Shown: positions 25,761 through 39,093 of the stretch, piece by piece
Layout of the letters: every line of letters begins with the position of its first letter
Position numbering within the stretch: the stretch's first letter is position 1
DNA from: Wuchereria bancrofti
Lineage: Eukaryota; Nematoda; Chromadorea; Rhabditida; Onchocercidae
Length of the DNA: 64,000 nucleotides
Assembly: GCA_005281725.1 (NCBI GenBank)
Contig: SSBO01000003.1
Coordinates: forward strand, 4,402,495-4,466,494
Direction of reading: 5' to 3'
Made by a program: the position numbers and the translations under genes
The notes under the pieces: model-generated
Seen by the model: the letters and a program-made list of their open reading frames with translations, nothing else
Told to the model about the DNA's origin: nothing
The model's database searches: none

Positions 25761-27578
25761 TTTAAAAAAAAAAAATTTATATAAAAGAATAGTCTGTAAA
25801 AAAGTCCTGTCTGAAAAAAATTTTTAAAAAACATGCAAAATCAAAATGGGAGAGATTAAAAGTAGTGCAGTTTTAATATCACTAATTTTTCATTGTAAAA
25901 ATTGCGTTCATCTAAAAAAGGATTTCGTTTGTTTGGTAACCTAATACTACCACATTTGTCAACATTGTTTGATACCGATCCATAAATATATTCCCCTTCC
26001 ACCTAGTGCCTCGCATAAACAGCGGTGAATTTTTCTGTTCGCGGGTAGAAACGTCGTTGCAAGTAGGGTAGTGGCGTTTTCCTTTCCATTACAAACTTTT
26101 TATTTCATTCACATTACTTACATCAATGAATATCAATATCTTTAGCTAAAAATTTTTATTTTTCATTAATGTCGGTCTTCAGGCTTCTTTTCTGCTCACT
26201 ATTGTCAATCTAATCAGCAATAAATACCGCGACGGCATAATTTCTTGAAAGGCTTTACCACTAAGCAATGTTACACTTTCCATAAAGTTTTCTAGCATGA
26301 TAAGGAATCAAATAAACAATGTTTCACCCAGCTTCCTTGTGCAACTTAATAAACTATTAAGAATCATCAACGCACCAAAGCATTTTTTTTATGAAGACTG
26401 AATTTGAAGTATATTAAAATGTATCAAAATGTATTTGAAATTCCTTCAAATTTTGTCACAAGATAATCTTAACAAATTGATTGATTAGTTAAGCATCAAC
26501 AATGCTGGTCTTGCAAAATATTCCATGCATAAAAATCTAAGAACATTACAAAATGCAATGCAATTTCTTCTGTTTGTTATTGCATTCCACTTCTGCGCGA
26601 AATTTTTTTTATATTCCGACTTTACTTGTGTCTTTCTCAAAATCATTCATTTCATACGAAGATAGTTTGAAGTGGGAAGAAAATTTACATAATCTGATAA
26701 AGGCATGATACTAATCATTCCGATTTTACCGTTCTGGCGGGAAATGTAGCATTTCTCATAAATTAATGGGATTAAACATTTTCTGATTGATATTATCTAG
26801 CAATTAAGTTTTCGTTATATTTTACTTTGGTCTGGTAGACAAAGAACATGATAGCTTGTTTCACACAATAGCTTGTTTTATAAGAAGACAAAAAGTTCTG
26901 ACAGAATGAATTTGATGAGAAAAATTAACAAGCGAAAAAAATTGCATGGAAAAAAAACAGCTTGTACCTTCTTCTTATCAAGCTATGATTTCAATTCTTC
27001 ATTTTTTTTTAAAAAAGAAAATCTCTGAGGAAGAATTTCAATAGCTCACTCCAGCTTGAAAGATCAATGTCACTGACCCGTTGTCTTAACTACAGTGCAA
27101 ACATTAAGGCATAAGTATTATGTATTATGTAAAAGTTTCATGATTTCAGGCTTTTTATTCTTCAGAAGAAAGTTCAATTTAGAAAATTTCTTTCAAATCT
27201 TTTCAGAATTTAGTTTCACATCAGCTTTACCCATAAATTATGTTTAAAACGTCACTACAATTATGAATTTCACAATTAGTATTTTCGATATAAATAAATC
27301 GTACACAGTTGTGTGGATTAATATGCGAAGAAATGTTTCTTTCGATATATTGAATCAAATCTATTCTAGTGTTAGTTTTGATGATTTGTATGTGACGAAT
27401 TTATTTCCATAATCAAAATATTTCGCCGTAAAATTCTCAATATAATTCCAATTCGTAGCAATACAATTTTTCAGTTCTGCCATTCCTCAACGATTCCCGT
27501 TCTACAATTTGTCTTTCTCTGACTTTTTTTATTAGAGACGAATTAGTTGTTACGGTAATTCTGGACTGATATGGTCAG

Positions 27579-30500
27579 ATGCTAATCAGTGATTATACTC
27601 TGATACTGATCCAACGATTGCCTTTGCTATTTCTCATTTATAATAGTCATTGCAATTTTTATACTGCTGCAATACCACAGCGTACCAACGAGCCTTGGTC
27701 AGTGATTTTATGCAAATTCGCTGATACGGCGAGATATGAGCCACAAAGACGAGAATGGTACCAAAACTGGATGACTGGTTCCGGCACAGGTATTTACTTG
27801 CTTATTTAGCCATAAAATGAAACTACTAACAGTTTAGTTTTTCAAATCTGACAAGTGAAGTTAAATAAGCCTAAGAAATACCTGCACATCATTTCACTTC
27901 CATAGAAATATATTTTGGAAAAAGAAATATATCTCCTGTTCAGATCAATCTGCCGAATGATCCACACAACCATTAACTTTTCAGTATTCTATCTTAAAAC
28001 AAGGTCTGAGTTTCCTTCAATTATTTCAAATAAGCCATAAAAGAAGTAATCTCTGACATTAATTAGGAAAATATTACATGTTATTCTTTTGATTTTGTAT
28101 AACATTTTCCCGATGCTGGATATGTATGGTTTTTAGACAAAAAATTACGCTGACGATGATCGAATTCTTTTTAATAAGTTAGCGGGATGGATTGTCATTT
28201 TGATAACCAAGCAACACTTGGCAGTTTTATTATTTTATTTGAAATTTCTGGAATATGATCAATAAGTTTTCGGCAATAGAGTGAAAGGAATTTCTATGCT
28301 ATCAAATTTAATTTCACAATTTAATTAAACTTTAAACATCAGTATTAAAAACATTCGTAGCTTGAGTAAGAATTTTCTTCTTTTCAGATACGATTGCAAA
28401 GTATTTCATGAATGTGTCGAATGGAATTTATACTATAACGGATACAAAAGTATTCGGCTGGGTGACACTTCCGTGGACAGTAAAACAAGTGAGACTAATG
28501 GCTTTAGCGGATAAAGCTCTCTGGAATAACGACAACTTCAATTCATCTGTGAATTTCAATTCTGCATTGTTAGTTGGAAAACATACAAGATAGACTTTAA
28601 ATGATTACCTGAGTAGTTTCAAGTCTCATTTTCAGTTTTTTATTAAAGCGAAACAATTGTGTGTCAAATTAGCCACACAAAAGACTAAATTAAACAAAAA
28701 AAAGATAACGATACTAAACACGGAGCATGGAGCAATGTATGGCAATGAAGATGGTGTCCTGATCACACCGCGATTATCATTTAATTCGGTCCTTACTCAT
28801 GAAATGGTGCATAGTTTTCATATTGGGCATTCGTATAGCGATCGTAAAATTACCGTGAGTTTCTTTCTTTAATTGCAGCATCTATCGGTAATGCACGTCA
28901 TACACGTTTAAATTAATTTTTATTTTTTTTACTGTAAAAAATGATCAAATTTTAAGTTTGGATAGAACTCTTATAAAATATCGAGGGATTTGTAATAAAA
29001 CATGTCAAGCTGGTAGCAGTTATTAACTGCTTTGGTCATTTAAACTCAATTAATGATTTTCTGTATCAATTAGTCGATCAATCGAGGAATCAATGAATCA
29101 AGCAATCATAAATTTGTCTGCCTTTTGCCTATCAATTAGTGTACACATCTCTTTAATTAGAAACAAAAAGGTCTTTACATATCGAGCATTTACTGCCCTT
29201 CACAAATTATATATGAACAGTTGAAAGTATAAACCTACTATTCTTGAACTCAAAACGATGCAACAATGGCTCAGATTTTTCCATTTGCACACATGGGTGA
29301 ATACGGTGATCGCTATGATTTGATGAGTACATCGAATGCTTGGATGTATAAGTCGCAATATGGTCTTAGTGGACCAGGCTTAAATGGACCACATCTTGAT
29401 TATCTTGGTTGGCTACCCAGTAATCGGATTCTTTATTTTGGAAGGTTCTCATTTTTTTTTAAATATTTAAGGGAAGTGATGTGTCATAAATTACCTATCA
29501 GAATTGAGTGTGCTAAGTGAAACATTTTGTTGAAAGTTAACAGATAATACGGTGTCTGTAGAGATGGAAGAAGCAGTTCAATTATACGGTTGTCCTCATT
29601 AAGTATCTCTCATGCACAATCCAACGATTGGCTTCTAGTGATGCTCCCATTTGATAAAAACGATCCTGCTAACGTCTTTACCTTGGAATTTCGAACTCCA
29701 AAAAATTATGATTCTGGCATCAAACAGGTTCAAGTTGAAATATATGAAATATCAAAAAAATTGTTTGCACTAAGGTATTCCATTGCATTTACGAGCAAAA
29801 TTCTGCAGATAACCTATTGCTATTTACAGGAAGCGGTTGTAATACATAAAATTGACCGAAAAGGAACAACCTACTATTCAACCATAATTACACATAGTAA
29901 AGATTATGATGAAATGATGGTTGGCACTGAATGGGTACATTTCCTTGAACAAGACAGTCCTAAAGTTTACCCAGTCATTAAAGTACGTGTTGAGAGAATT
30001 GACAAACAGCGACAAGTAGCCGTTCTACAAATCAACTCAACATTCAGTCCAGTAAAACCTAACAAAGTATTTTATTGATAACATATGGGAAAAAGATTTT
30101 TCAAAAGACATTTTTACATCCTGAATTCACATGACAATTATATATTCAAAAAACATTTCAGATATCGTGTAAAAGCACAAAAACACAGAGACATCTAAAA
30201 GATGAAATGAATTCTAGTCATATTCAAAATAAAATAGATACTGAAGGAGAGACTATTAGGATTTTGCCACCTGAACAAAATAGGTATGTGCTAAAGTTAT
30301 GGATACACTTTTAATTCAAAATTTGTAATTAATGTTACGGTTTTTAAATTTGTTCGTCTGTACTTTATCTTATTTTGATTTTCAAGGCAAGGTGTAGCAA
30401 GAATTATCATTTTGATAGGGACAGAATGTGAAATTGACATGAAAGCTAGACTTTTAGATTTTTCAAAGATTTGGCAACTTTTGGTATGAATGCTTGCAAT

Positions 30501-30910
30501 AACGGATACGTCTGGAGAATGATTGATCCTTATGACTACGCTTGTGTTACAAAAAATAGGTCATTTTATTTCACTTACTTCGTACTACAACATATTTTCA
30601 GCTTTAAAGATTACATGAAATAGAAAACGAAAGAAAAAGAAATTCTATGTAATACTAATTTCACAGTTGTGTTTCAAGTCCACTCTTCCTACTACATATT
30701 TTCAGGCAACAGGAAATTCGATATCAGAGAAAAGTCGGAAACCCCAGTGGTATCTGTCATAAACCATTAATGTTACGAAAAGCTTTCCCCAGTGATACTG
30801 CTTGTGTGACACGGAGAGAATTCACGATAATACAGAAAGAGAATGCAGAGTGGCATAAAAATATGAAGTACCACTCATTTTTTAACGGAGAAGAAACGGT
30901 TGTGTCATAA
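27579..30910 (+). CDS. Probable secreted zinc metalloprotease with C-terminal cysteine-pair repeats
   Basis: Predicted extracellular peptidase. Nine phase-consistent exons: 27579-27789, 28388-28548, 28636-28854, 29275-29444, 29562-29727, 29830-30066, 30162-30283, 30458-30559, 30706-30910; about 530 residues. The start is tentative; it gives a Leu-rich N-terminus that could be a signal sequence. Zinc-site motif THEMVHSFHIGHSYS has His179, Glu180, His183 and His189; the usual metzincin Gly between His183 and His189 is His186 here. A Met-turn-like GDRYDLMS follows (Met214), then GLSGPGLNGPHLDYLGWLPS. Two C-terminal repeats share spacing C-x15-C-V-T: Cys442/Cys458 (with GYVWRMIDPYD) and Cys480/Cys496 (with RKAFPSD). 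From memory this layout (HEMGH-type site, GPGLNA..LGW, cysteine-pair tail) is known in bacterial and fungal secreted proteases related to the M11/gametolysin type, not in common animal families. An AATAAA lies 44 nt after the stop. Confidence 0.82.
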
Positions 30911-30953
30911 CAACTCAGAAGACTGCTGTGAGTGCCTTATTCAAATTTATCTC

Positions 30954-30959
30954 AATAAA
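30954..30959 (+). promoter_or_regulatory. Polyadenylation signal of protease gene
   Basis: Canonical AATAAA 44 nt downstream of the TAA at 30908-30910, on the coding strand. Confidence 0.6.
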
Positions 30960-33900
30960 GTAGGCTGATTAGCTCAATTCATCCATTGTATCATTTTGAT
31001 TTATACTTTGATATAACTTCAATTTTCTGGTTTTTCCTCGAAATTTTCATTTTTCTTGAAAAATATCTGATTTTATTATTTACATATATGTTAAGGATAA
31101 ATTGATTCTCTAATTCATTTATCAAGCAGGCAGACAACAAACTGAAAGCAAAAACTAAGTTTCACATGAAGTTACATTAACAGTGAAGTCAAAAACATTT
31201 GGTATACGTGGAATCTGGCGGTTGTGATATCTGAAGAATTTCATTTCCTATTCTAATGTCATCAGTGAATATTGCTAAGCGTTTCGGATTTTGAAATAGT
31301 GCAAAAGTGGGCTTCAGTCAACCGATTTGATGAATGAATATGTTCCCATATATTCTCCAAATGTCTTCAAATATTTCCGTTTCGGTTAAGAAATTTATAT
31401 TCTGATTTCCCGTAATTTTCGTTTGCCTGAAGCGCTTCAAATGTACTTTTTTCTATATTTCTAAAAAATTTCTTCAGCATTCATTTCTATTCGAATCTAA
31501 GATGAGTCATATTATTTCACAAACAATTCACTCGTCATAGCGTACCCAGCAGCAGTTTAGGGAAATTTGTCTTAAAAAAACATTAACGAACAATGAAGCA
31601 TTGTGTAAATTAATAAATGGTCTCTACGACATTATTGAAGCAAAAGAAATTAAATTGTTTTAATAGCTGTGAAAAAATGAGTGTTGGTAACATAACATTC
31701 ATCCCATTGGGTTTTATTATTTGAATTGTGTACTTGTGTTATTCATAATATTTTACCTCTCATCTTTGTGATACATAAAGTAATGATTGTTGACTCTCCC
31801 TTACCTCTACTCCTGAGTCTGTTACATTTTTTGCAAATTAAACTATCCAAACCTTTCTTTACTCAATATTAGTTTTACTATTAATCACTTCCGTCTCAGT
31901 GCCTTATTCTCTTCTCCAAAACACTTTATAAATCTTCACAGTTTGCTTACAATTGCAATTACATGAGTGTCAGAGGTGATCACCCTAACTTTAGCCGTTA
32001 TATTAACAGGAAATATTTTCAGGCTTACTACTAAATTTTCGACAGATCTGAACTGAATATTCAAGAGACTTTATCAGCCGTTTCATATGAATTCTGATTT
32101 CAGCGAATTTATTTCCTTTCACGGATAATTTCCCGAAAATGATCGTTTATACTGCGGTGACACTTGCAGATCGAATTGACTTGAATCTGCCATCTCATTA
32201 CCTCTTGAAGCTTAAAAGAATATCAATTTCGCATAAGAATCAAAGTGTGTTTTAAATGAACAATTTGCATGGCGCTAAATTCATTTGGTCCAATTTAATG
32301 CCATCTCGAGAAATTCGTGGTTTCCTGGCCATCACACGAACTTTGGAATTTCAGGGATTAAAATTGTGAGACGCGGTCATTATCCTTTCAACTTCTGGAT
32401 TTTATTTTCTTTTCACCTCGTTATAATAAACTCAAACTTCTCAACATAATGTGTGATAGTGTAATGTCCTTCATCTCAGAAATGTTTCATCTTTTATATA
32501 GCATTAAAAACGAATGGAAAAAAGAAACTCTTTTTTGTTGAGAATTGCGACAAATGCCACTGTTAACGATCAACCATGTTACTTACAGTGAATTAATTTT
32601 TTTAAATTACTTTAAGACTATTTTCTTGCAGGAAAAAAGCCAACTTTCGTAAAGAAAATATTTGCTAGTACGCTTTCCAAAATCGTCTAATTATTTAAGT
32701 TTGTATTCCACTTCTCAATGCTTTAATTGAGAGATTTTAATCAGTAACATTTTTTTTGGGCAGGTTACCTTATTCGACTACAAATGTTATTTCTTATGCA
32801 CTTCTAAACAGTGAAATTTGAAATCTTTAGGCAAAAACAATCGAAAGCTATCAGAAGATTAAGAAAAGGGTTATACAACAAATACTTTCCCAAAAGTTTT
32901 TCCAACTTCGTTAGTTACATGAGCTCTCCGCTTTTGTAATGTTCTTTAATTTTTTCACCACAAAACGAAAAGAACAAATTTTGCGAAGTTGCACAGAATA
33001 ATTTCAATAAAATTTTCTTGTGCTCAATCACTTTTGGGATCTAAAAAACGTCAAAACAAGAAAAACCAAAGGTCACCTATCTTAGCATTCGAGTGACTAA
33101 AGCAAAAACCAAACTTGGGACGAATTAATGAGAATTAATTAGAATCGAAAGATTATTACTTTAAGAATACGTCGACATTATTAATTTAGAAAATTACAGC
33201 AGCATTTGAGAATTCAGAAAAATAATATGCTATGCAGAGGCAAGAAAAAGATTAAATCTGCTCAAAAGAGAAAATTTTAAATTGATGGTAATGCACGGGC
33301 TAATTCGAATCTTATTACGTTCCTGGCAGAAGTTTGGGTTTACCTGAACACCATAAAAATTTCTTCTTAAAAAAATAATTTCTTCTGAAATTCGCTTTGG
33401 AAAATAGTAAATTGAAAAGATAATAGATCGAGACTTATTTGAAGATAGCCGACAGATCTCAATATGGGATTAGACAATGAGACAGCGGATGATTCATACT
33501 ACCATTGGAATAGAATATTGCTGAACGTACTTTTCGGAATATGTCAATAGTCCCTTCCCCTCCTCTCTGTGCCACAGACTTCGCAAAATTGTGAAATAAT
33601 ACAATTTTTCGAGATTTTTGAAAACAATAATTTAGATTGGTGATGCAAGCAATCTTCTAATTGCGTCAATCAAAATCTTCAAGCACTGCACTGTATTCAT
33701 CAAAGTACTATTAGTTTTAATTTTAAAAGAATTTCTCTGCGTAACATATTCATATAATTTAACATAAATATTAATATAAATCAGTTATTGATCAAATATA
33801 CTTGAAGAAAGAGAAATCTTTCATTTAAACGGATGGATGGCTTCTCAAATGATAGTCTTCCGACCTCATTCAATTATGCAAGGACAAAGTTATCAATTTT

Positions 33901-35428
33901 CTTTGTTGCGAGTTCAGGATTGATTATTCATTAATGCTCCTTATGCGGAATATACCTTCTTTGATTTCCAAAAAATTTCAGAATTTTTTGGATTTTTTAA
34001 GTTTCCTTTTCTTGATGAAGAGCTCAATTACAATTCCCATGAATTTCCCGAATTTGCAAAGTGTTCTTTTGTTGCGTAAATAAGGTTAACGGCCCACTCT
34101 TGTAACTGTCGTTAAAAATTTTTAAAGAAAGCCGTGTGCGGAAAAATCACAACAGAATAGAAACTTGTCTAGTTGAGGGAAAATTTTGTCACAAAGGAAA
34201 ATCACATAAAATAACGATCGATTTCGGTGGCGCGTCTTTCTTTTCCTCCTCCATCTTTCTCTATCATGTTTTTTTTTTCAATCACATTATGTATAAAGTA
34301 ATATAATTAAATAAAAACGGCTCCCTTCCTCAATAAATTATATGATACAAAATTGGTAATTATAGAGTGAAACAGGTGTACAGTGTGATGAGGGATCTTT
34401 TATTGCTTTAATTATTAAAATAGAATAGAACATCGCAGTTTAAGGAAATTTTTCTTTTTCGTCAAATTTTCTTCTTACAAAAATGGAAGATAATTATTGA
34501 AGTCCGTAGCAATAAATTTAGAAAATTTTTTGCTGTCTTACTTAAATTATATGTCAATTTTCACTTTTTTTTTTTAACAAAATACTATTTCTTTTTTGAA
34601 AGAATCATAAGAAGTTTCCGTTATTTTAATCTTTCTAAGTCTCGAAAATATTAGTAAAATATTAATAATAAAAGCAGAAAATTATAAAAGTTAGGTTTGA
34701 GTCGGGTTTTCTTTCTTTTTCAGCACAGTATTTTCAGGCTTTAACTGAATTCGTGATGACTATTTTTTTCTGTATGGTGTATCTCAGAATGACATTTTAG
34801 GGTATCATATAACTTGAAATTTTACTGCTGGTTAAAGTGGACTCAGTGCTTCAAAATGATTTATTCATTTCCTGGAAATTTTCCGTTCCAAAGTTGGTAG
34901 ACTTTTCAATCTAGAATCATTTGGCAACTTCAAAATCACATTTCATAATTTAAGCTATTTATAATTGGTGTAAGATGTGACTTTTTGGCTTTCTAATGTA
35001 TGATTTGAACGCAACTGAAAAGCACGAAAGTTATACAATATTTCCACCTCCTGCACCGTTAATCTCAGCAAATTATCCAGAGAGAACATTTTAAATACTT
35101 TATTTTCTGCGTTCCTGACTTTCTCAATTTTCGTCAGGATGGACTTTAAGACATAGACGTTTTGAAGGTATATGATGAAAAATTGATAATATGGAAATGA
35201 TTGAAATCTTATCATCGTGATCTTTCCAGTTAATGCTTCATGAAAAACTTGATTTCTGTTCAAAATTTGCATTTAAAGTGTTCAGTAAAGTGCCACCAAA
35301 GGCTGAACGGCAGTACGAGTACCCAATGATTTTTGCAATTTTTTTCAAAATTTGAATCATCGGTCATCAATTTCCCCAAATTTAATTATCTCAAATGATT
35401 AATGTTTCTTAGTAATGGCAATGTGAGA

Positions 35429-35574
35429 GCAACTAGATCGGAACAACAGTCTTCCGCCACATCACCCGGATGGTTGCTGTCCTTGTTTTCTCTTTGTTTC
35501 CAACCCACCACACCGACCATTGCTGCATGTGTCGCACAGATACCTGACCAGAACGATCATTATCATCTCGAAGT
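35429..35574 (+). CDS. Isolated exon candidate
   Basis: After an acceptor-like GTTTCTTAG (ending about 35428) comes an open frame reading NGNVRATRSEQQSS, then a hydrophobic Cys-containing piece (PGWLLSLFSLCFQPTTP), ending DQNDHYHLE before a GTTTGC donor. The local base composition is richer in G and C than the flanks. No start codon, partner exon or family is identified, so this could be an internal exon of an unseen gene or a remnant. Confidence 0.28.
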
Positions 35575-36717
35575 TTGCCCGATTTTAAATATTTTTCACT
35601 TCTAAAATCCACTTTATTTTTGAACACACCACAGGTAATAACGCAGTCTCCTATCTTGATATAAATCCGCGATTGGTCCCACAGTAGTATTCTGGGAAGT
35701 ACAGTAAAACCTTGATTCGCTCTTTCCAAGAATAATCTAAAGATTCGTTTTTATTTACGAGTTTTTTTGGGTTTTTCATAATTAGTTTATATATTTTGAT
35801 GTAAACTTAGTTACAACCTCAATAAACTTATTCTGCATCTATTGCCGAAAATTATAGTTTTATATTCAAGTTCTGCTGTATTGAACACTGCCAACAAAAT
35901 TACTTGTGAACCAATCTTTAATTTAAAAAATCAGGTGAAATTTTCTTTTTACTGTAAATTAGATTCTAATCATATCAGAATTTAGTTCAAAACTTTTAAA
36001 ATTAATTTGATTTTTCTACTAGGCCTTATTTATTTATTTTTCATGCAGTAAGTGTCATCAGTGCTTTCGGTTTTGCGCTTAAGTATAAGTGGAAGAAATC
36101 CAAAATGTGATCATTTCCCTTGCCATTTTGATTCTAGCAGGGAAAGATGGGGAAAAGTTAATTAAACCTGTCAATTTTCTATCTACTTGACATCATCTGT
36201 TTTGAAATCCAAAATGTGATTTATTCATTTGTACCGTATTGGTTTAGAATTTTGAAGAAACTCTTGCATACCAATCACCGCTGGTGTGATTAAAGAATGT
36301 ATCTTTCATTCTTCTTGAATTCCTTGATAACTTCATTTCCGAATTCTCAGCGAAATTGAACGGAAATATCCAGAACATTGTTTTTTTCCTATTCAGTTTT
36401 GCTGATATAATAAAATCTGAAAATGAAGCAGACAAAGAAGCTTTTTTAATAAATAAAAATTAGATAAATCTGGTTGAAAATTTATGTTGAAAAGTGGCAT
36501 ATAGATGTACTGTTCTTACTCAGTAATTAGCTTTAATTACAAAGGAACTTTTTCTTTTGAAAAATAAGAGATGTAACTTATTTTTTCCCGTTTTCTTTCC
36601 AAGCCACTAATTTTTATTTTTGTCTTTATTTTTTTCCTCATTTTTATTTTTATCAAACTAGCTACTTAGCAGCAGCTCTAACCACTTTTAATACCTTATC
36701 CTTTTCTAAAGACTATC

Positions 36718-37227
36718 AAGCTTGTGCCATCAGCCGTATCAAGTGGTATTAATGCAGGTATTGTTGCGACATGTTATGGCTTCATGCCCCACAATCTGAA
36801 TGGACGTTACATTAGATCGTTGCATTTGACTGACTACAAATTCGAAATCGATTCATTCGCTCAGTACTACGGAAGTTTGGTCAATGGAAAGGTTCTATTG
36901 TTATGGATGGAGTCGTTCGCATTTCCGGCGTTGTCAACGTAGTTATTGGATGTGTTGTCAAGGTGCAGACTTCACTGTCACCCTTTTCTACCAAGGACAG
37001 AAGTTATCGATTGGTATTATCATTGTTGGCCGTCTGAGGATAGGAATGACATTAACTTTGTTTTGATTGCTATGGGAAGTCGATGGGACCTCTATTAATG
37101 ACAGCAGTAAACGATGATTTGTTGCTGTTGGCGTTGTTTATACCTTCACCACTCCGCACGGTTACGTCCTCGAAATTCTCAAAGAGACTAAAAGCTCACT
37201 GATGCATAATTTGTACCGTAAAGGTTG
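36718..37227 (+). pseudogene. Decayed coding-like block, family unknown
   Basis: Roughly 500 bp of higher GC in an AT-rich setting, in which protein-like reading jumps between frames. An opening frame (LVPSAVSSGINAGIVATCYG, then NLNGRYIRSLHLTDYKFEID) stops at 36940-36942. Other frames then carry SIVMDGVVRISGVVNVVIGC, NDINFVLIAMGS and finally VYTFTTPHGYVLEILKETKS near 37130-37195. No introns are evident. This fits a retrocopy or transferred gene broken by frameshifts, but I cannot name the parent. Confidence 0.35.
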
Positions 37228-39093
37228 ATATGGCTCATTAGTGGGAATAACTACATATTTGTAATGAGCATTATGAGGGTTACTAGTCTAAACAATTTTT
37301 TTATCAAAATCGAATTCAAGTTTCAACTGAAATTTAAATTGCACAATTTTTTTTCGATAAATTCAATTCTATCACGACAATCGTCTCTTTTCGAAGCGTT
37401 TTCAGTCATCTTTTTTCAAACCGCACATGAGCTCACGTTCTTGAGAAATTCTTTGCTGACAAATTTGGTATTAATTTGGAATCTAAGTTAAAATTCGAAA
37501 TGAACTAATCTTCATTTAAATGTTATTTTGTCGATTTTTCTCTTTCACTTTTTGTTGTAATTCAATGTGATACTTAATAAATCATCAAAATCAATATATC
37601 CTTGAAGTGATTACTCGCAGGAGTCTGGAAGTCGGTTCTTTCTTTAGTTGTTCCCTTTTTTAAAGATTAAAAAAATTTCATAGGTCACTTTATTGGCAAG
37701 AACTTAATTTATGGATTCTTTCAAAAGAGTAGATAATTTACTTTTTATTAGTCTAAAATCGCATCGCTTCTTTATATTTATTTGCATTAAAGTGTTAATG
37801 AAGGACTTTTCAGTTGTTTCCGTCAATTTTTATTCTCTTCTAAAAATAGAAAAATAGAACTTCTAAAAAATTTTATATAAATGAACTAAAGGCTTTTTTA
37901 ATTTTTACCAGTTGTAACATTTCGGATCTTTATAATATTAGCTTTCTTAGGCAGTTTAATTCTTTTGTGATTTTAAGCATTTGAAGTCAATTTCAAAAAA
38001 AGAAAAAAAACTCCAGTAATCAATAGTTTTATTTCAGACAAATCGTAAATTGAGAATAAAATTTGATGACCTTTACTGATTATATACTGGGGTGCTCATT
38101 TCCAGCAATCACTATCATATCGTGACATTGTCATCATTTTGTCACCCAATTGATGCTCTTCTTCATTTCACATATGCCAGGTATGGATGATTCTGCTACA
38201 CAAATTCTAAAATTCGATCGTCTGATGATTGGTCATTGTCACTCCACTACTGCTCATTTAGTCAAAGCTTTCTTTGCACTATGTTTTTTTTCTATCATTT
38301 CATCCTGCATTCCAAAATTTCCAGCAGAGTATATGTGAGTTGAATGGATTCCTTAAATTTCAATATATCTATTTGTTTCAATTGTTTAACAAAGCTTTCA
38401 CTCTTTCAAAATTATCATAATTATTGTCTTGCATTATTTTCTCACTATATAAAACTAAACAAGTTTTTAAATTAGACTATCATTTAAAGAATTCCTCACA
38501 GCCACTTATTAAAATTTTATTAATCTGTTTTGGAGCAAAAAGTAAGACAAGATGTTTGTTGGAAACTGTTGAATTGTATTTTGGTATTGATGTATATGTA
38601 AAATTTAGGAAATGATTTGATGATTGCAGAAAAGAAATTAAACGTACGTCCACAATACCTTTTTTACTTCACGACTTGATCTCTTGCATTTAAAACAGTA
38701 TCTATCTACCACTTATAATTAGTAAGATTTTTAGCTGATCTATTGTTGTTGACCTTGTTAATAATCGCTCTTCCTGTTCTACTGATTCATTAATGTATTG
38801 GCCAGCGATGTATCTCGATCACATTGTATATCGCTACCAGTTTCGAAATCCATTCATACTTGCAATTCTTTGAACTTCCTTTCAATTTTCTAATGCACTC
38901 ATTGTATTTGGATACCTTTTACCGCCACTTCAGGATAAAAGAATTCTGCATTTTGCATGCACATGTATTCTTCCTTAATGCTAAATTTTTGGTGCTGTAA
39001 ACGTTTGGTCTATTCAACGATGTGATTGGTTAGATTAAATTCGTGCAAATAGGTTACATAAATGAAGTTGAAACCGACGTGATGGTATAAGTC

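Larger units (their letters stand above)
21365..27578. other. Long AT-rich intergenic stretch
   Basis: About 6.2 kb between the receptor pair and the protease gene. I see one weak exon-like ORF (23366-23623), a poly(A) tract with duplicated flanks (25698-25760), and a less AT-rich patch near 25980-26080. Near 23234-23248 a few codons read DEPQQ, the loop sequence that begins a receptor exon in the neighbours, but stops follow at once. Nothing else is supportable. Confidence 0.5.

Noticed and set aside
29728..29829. In-frame continuation of the protease (VQVEIYEISKK...)
   Set aside because: It is 102 nt, bounded by GT and TTTACAG and divisible by three. The flanking halves join as GIKQ-EAVVIHKI, which reads as a continuous domain, so it is treated as an intron; retention would also keep the frame.
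34955..35272. 105-codon open frame on the minus strand
   Set aside because: Length is within what chance gives in 64 kb of AT-rich DNA; no splice signals, motif or conserved pattern.
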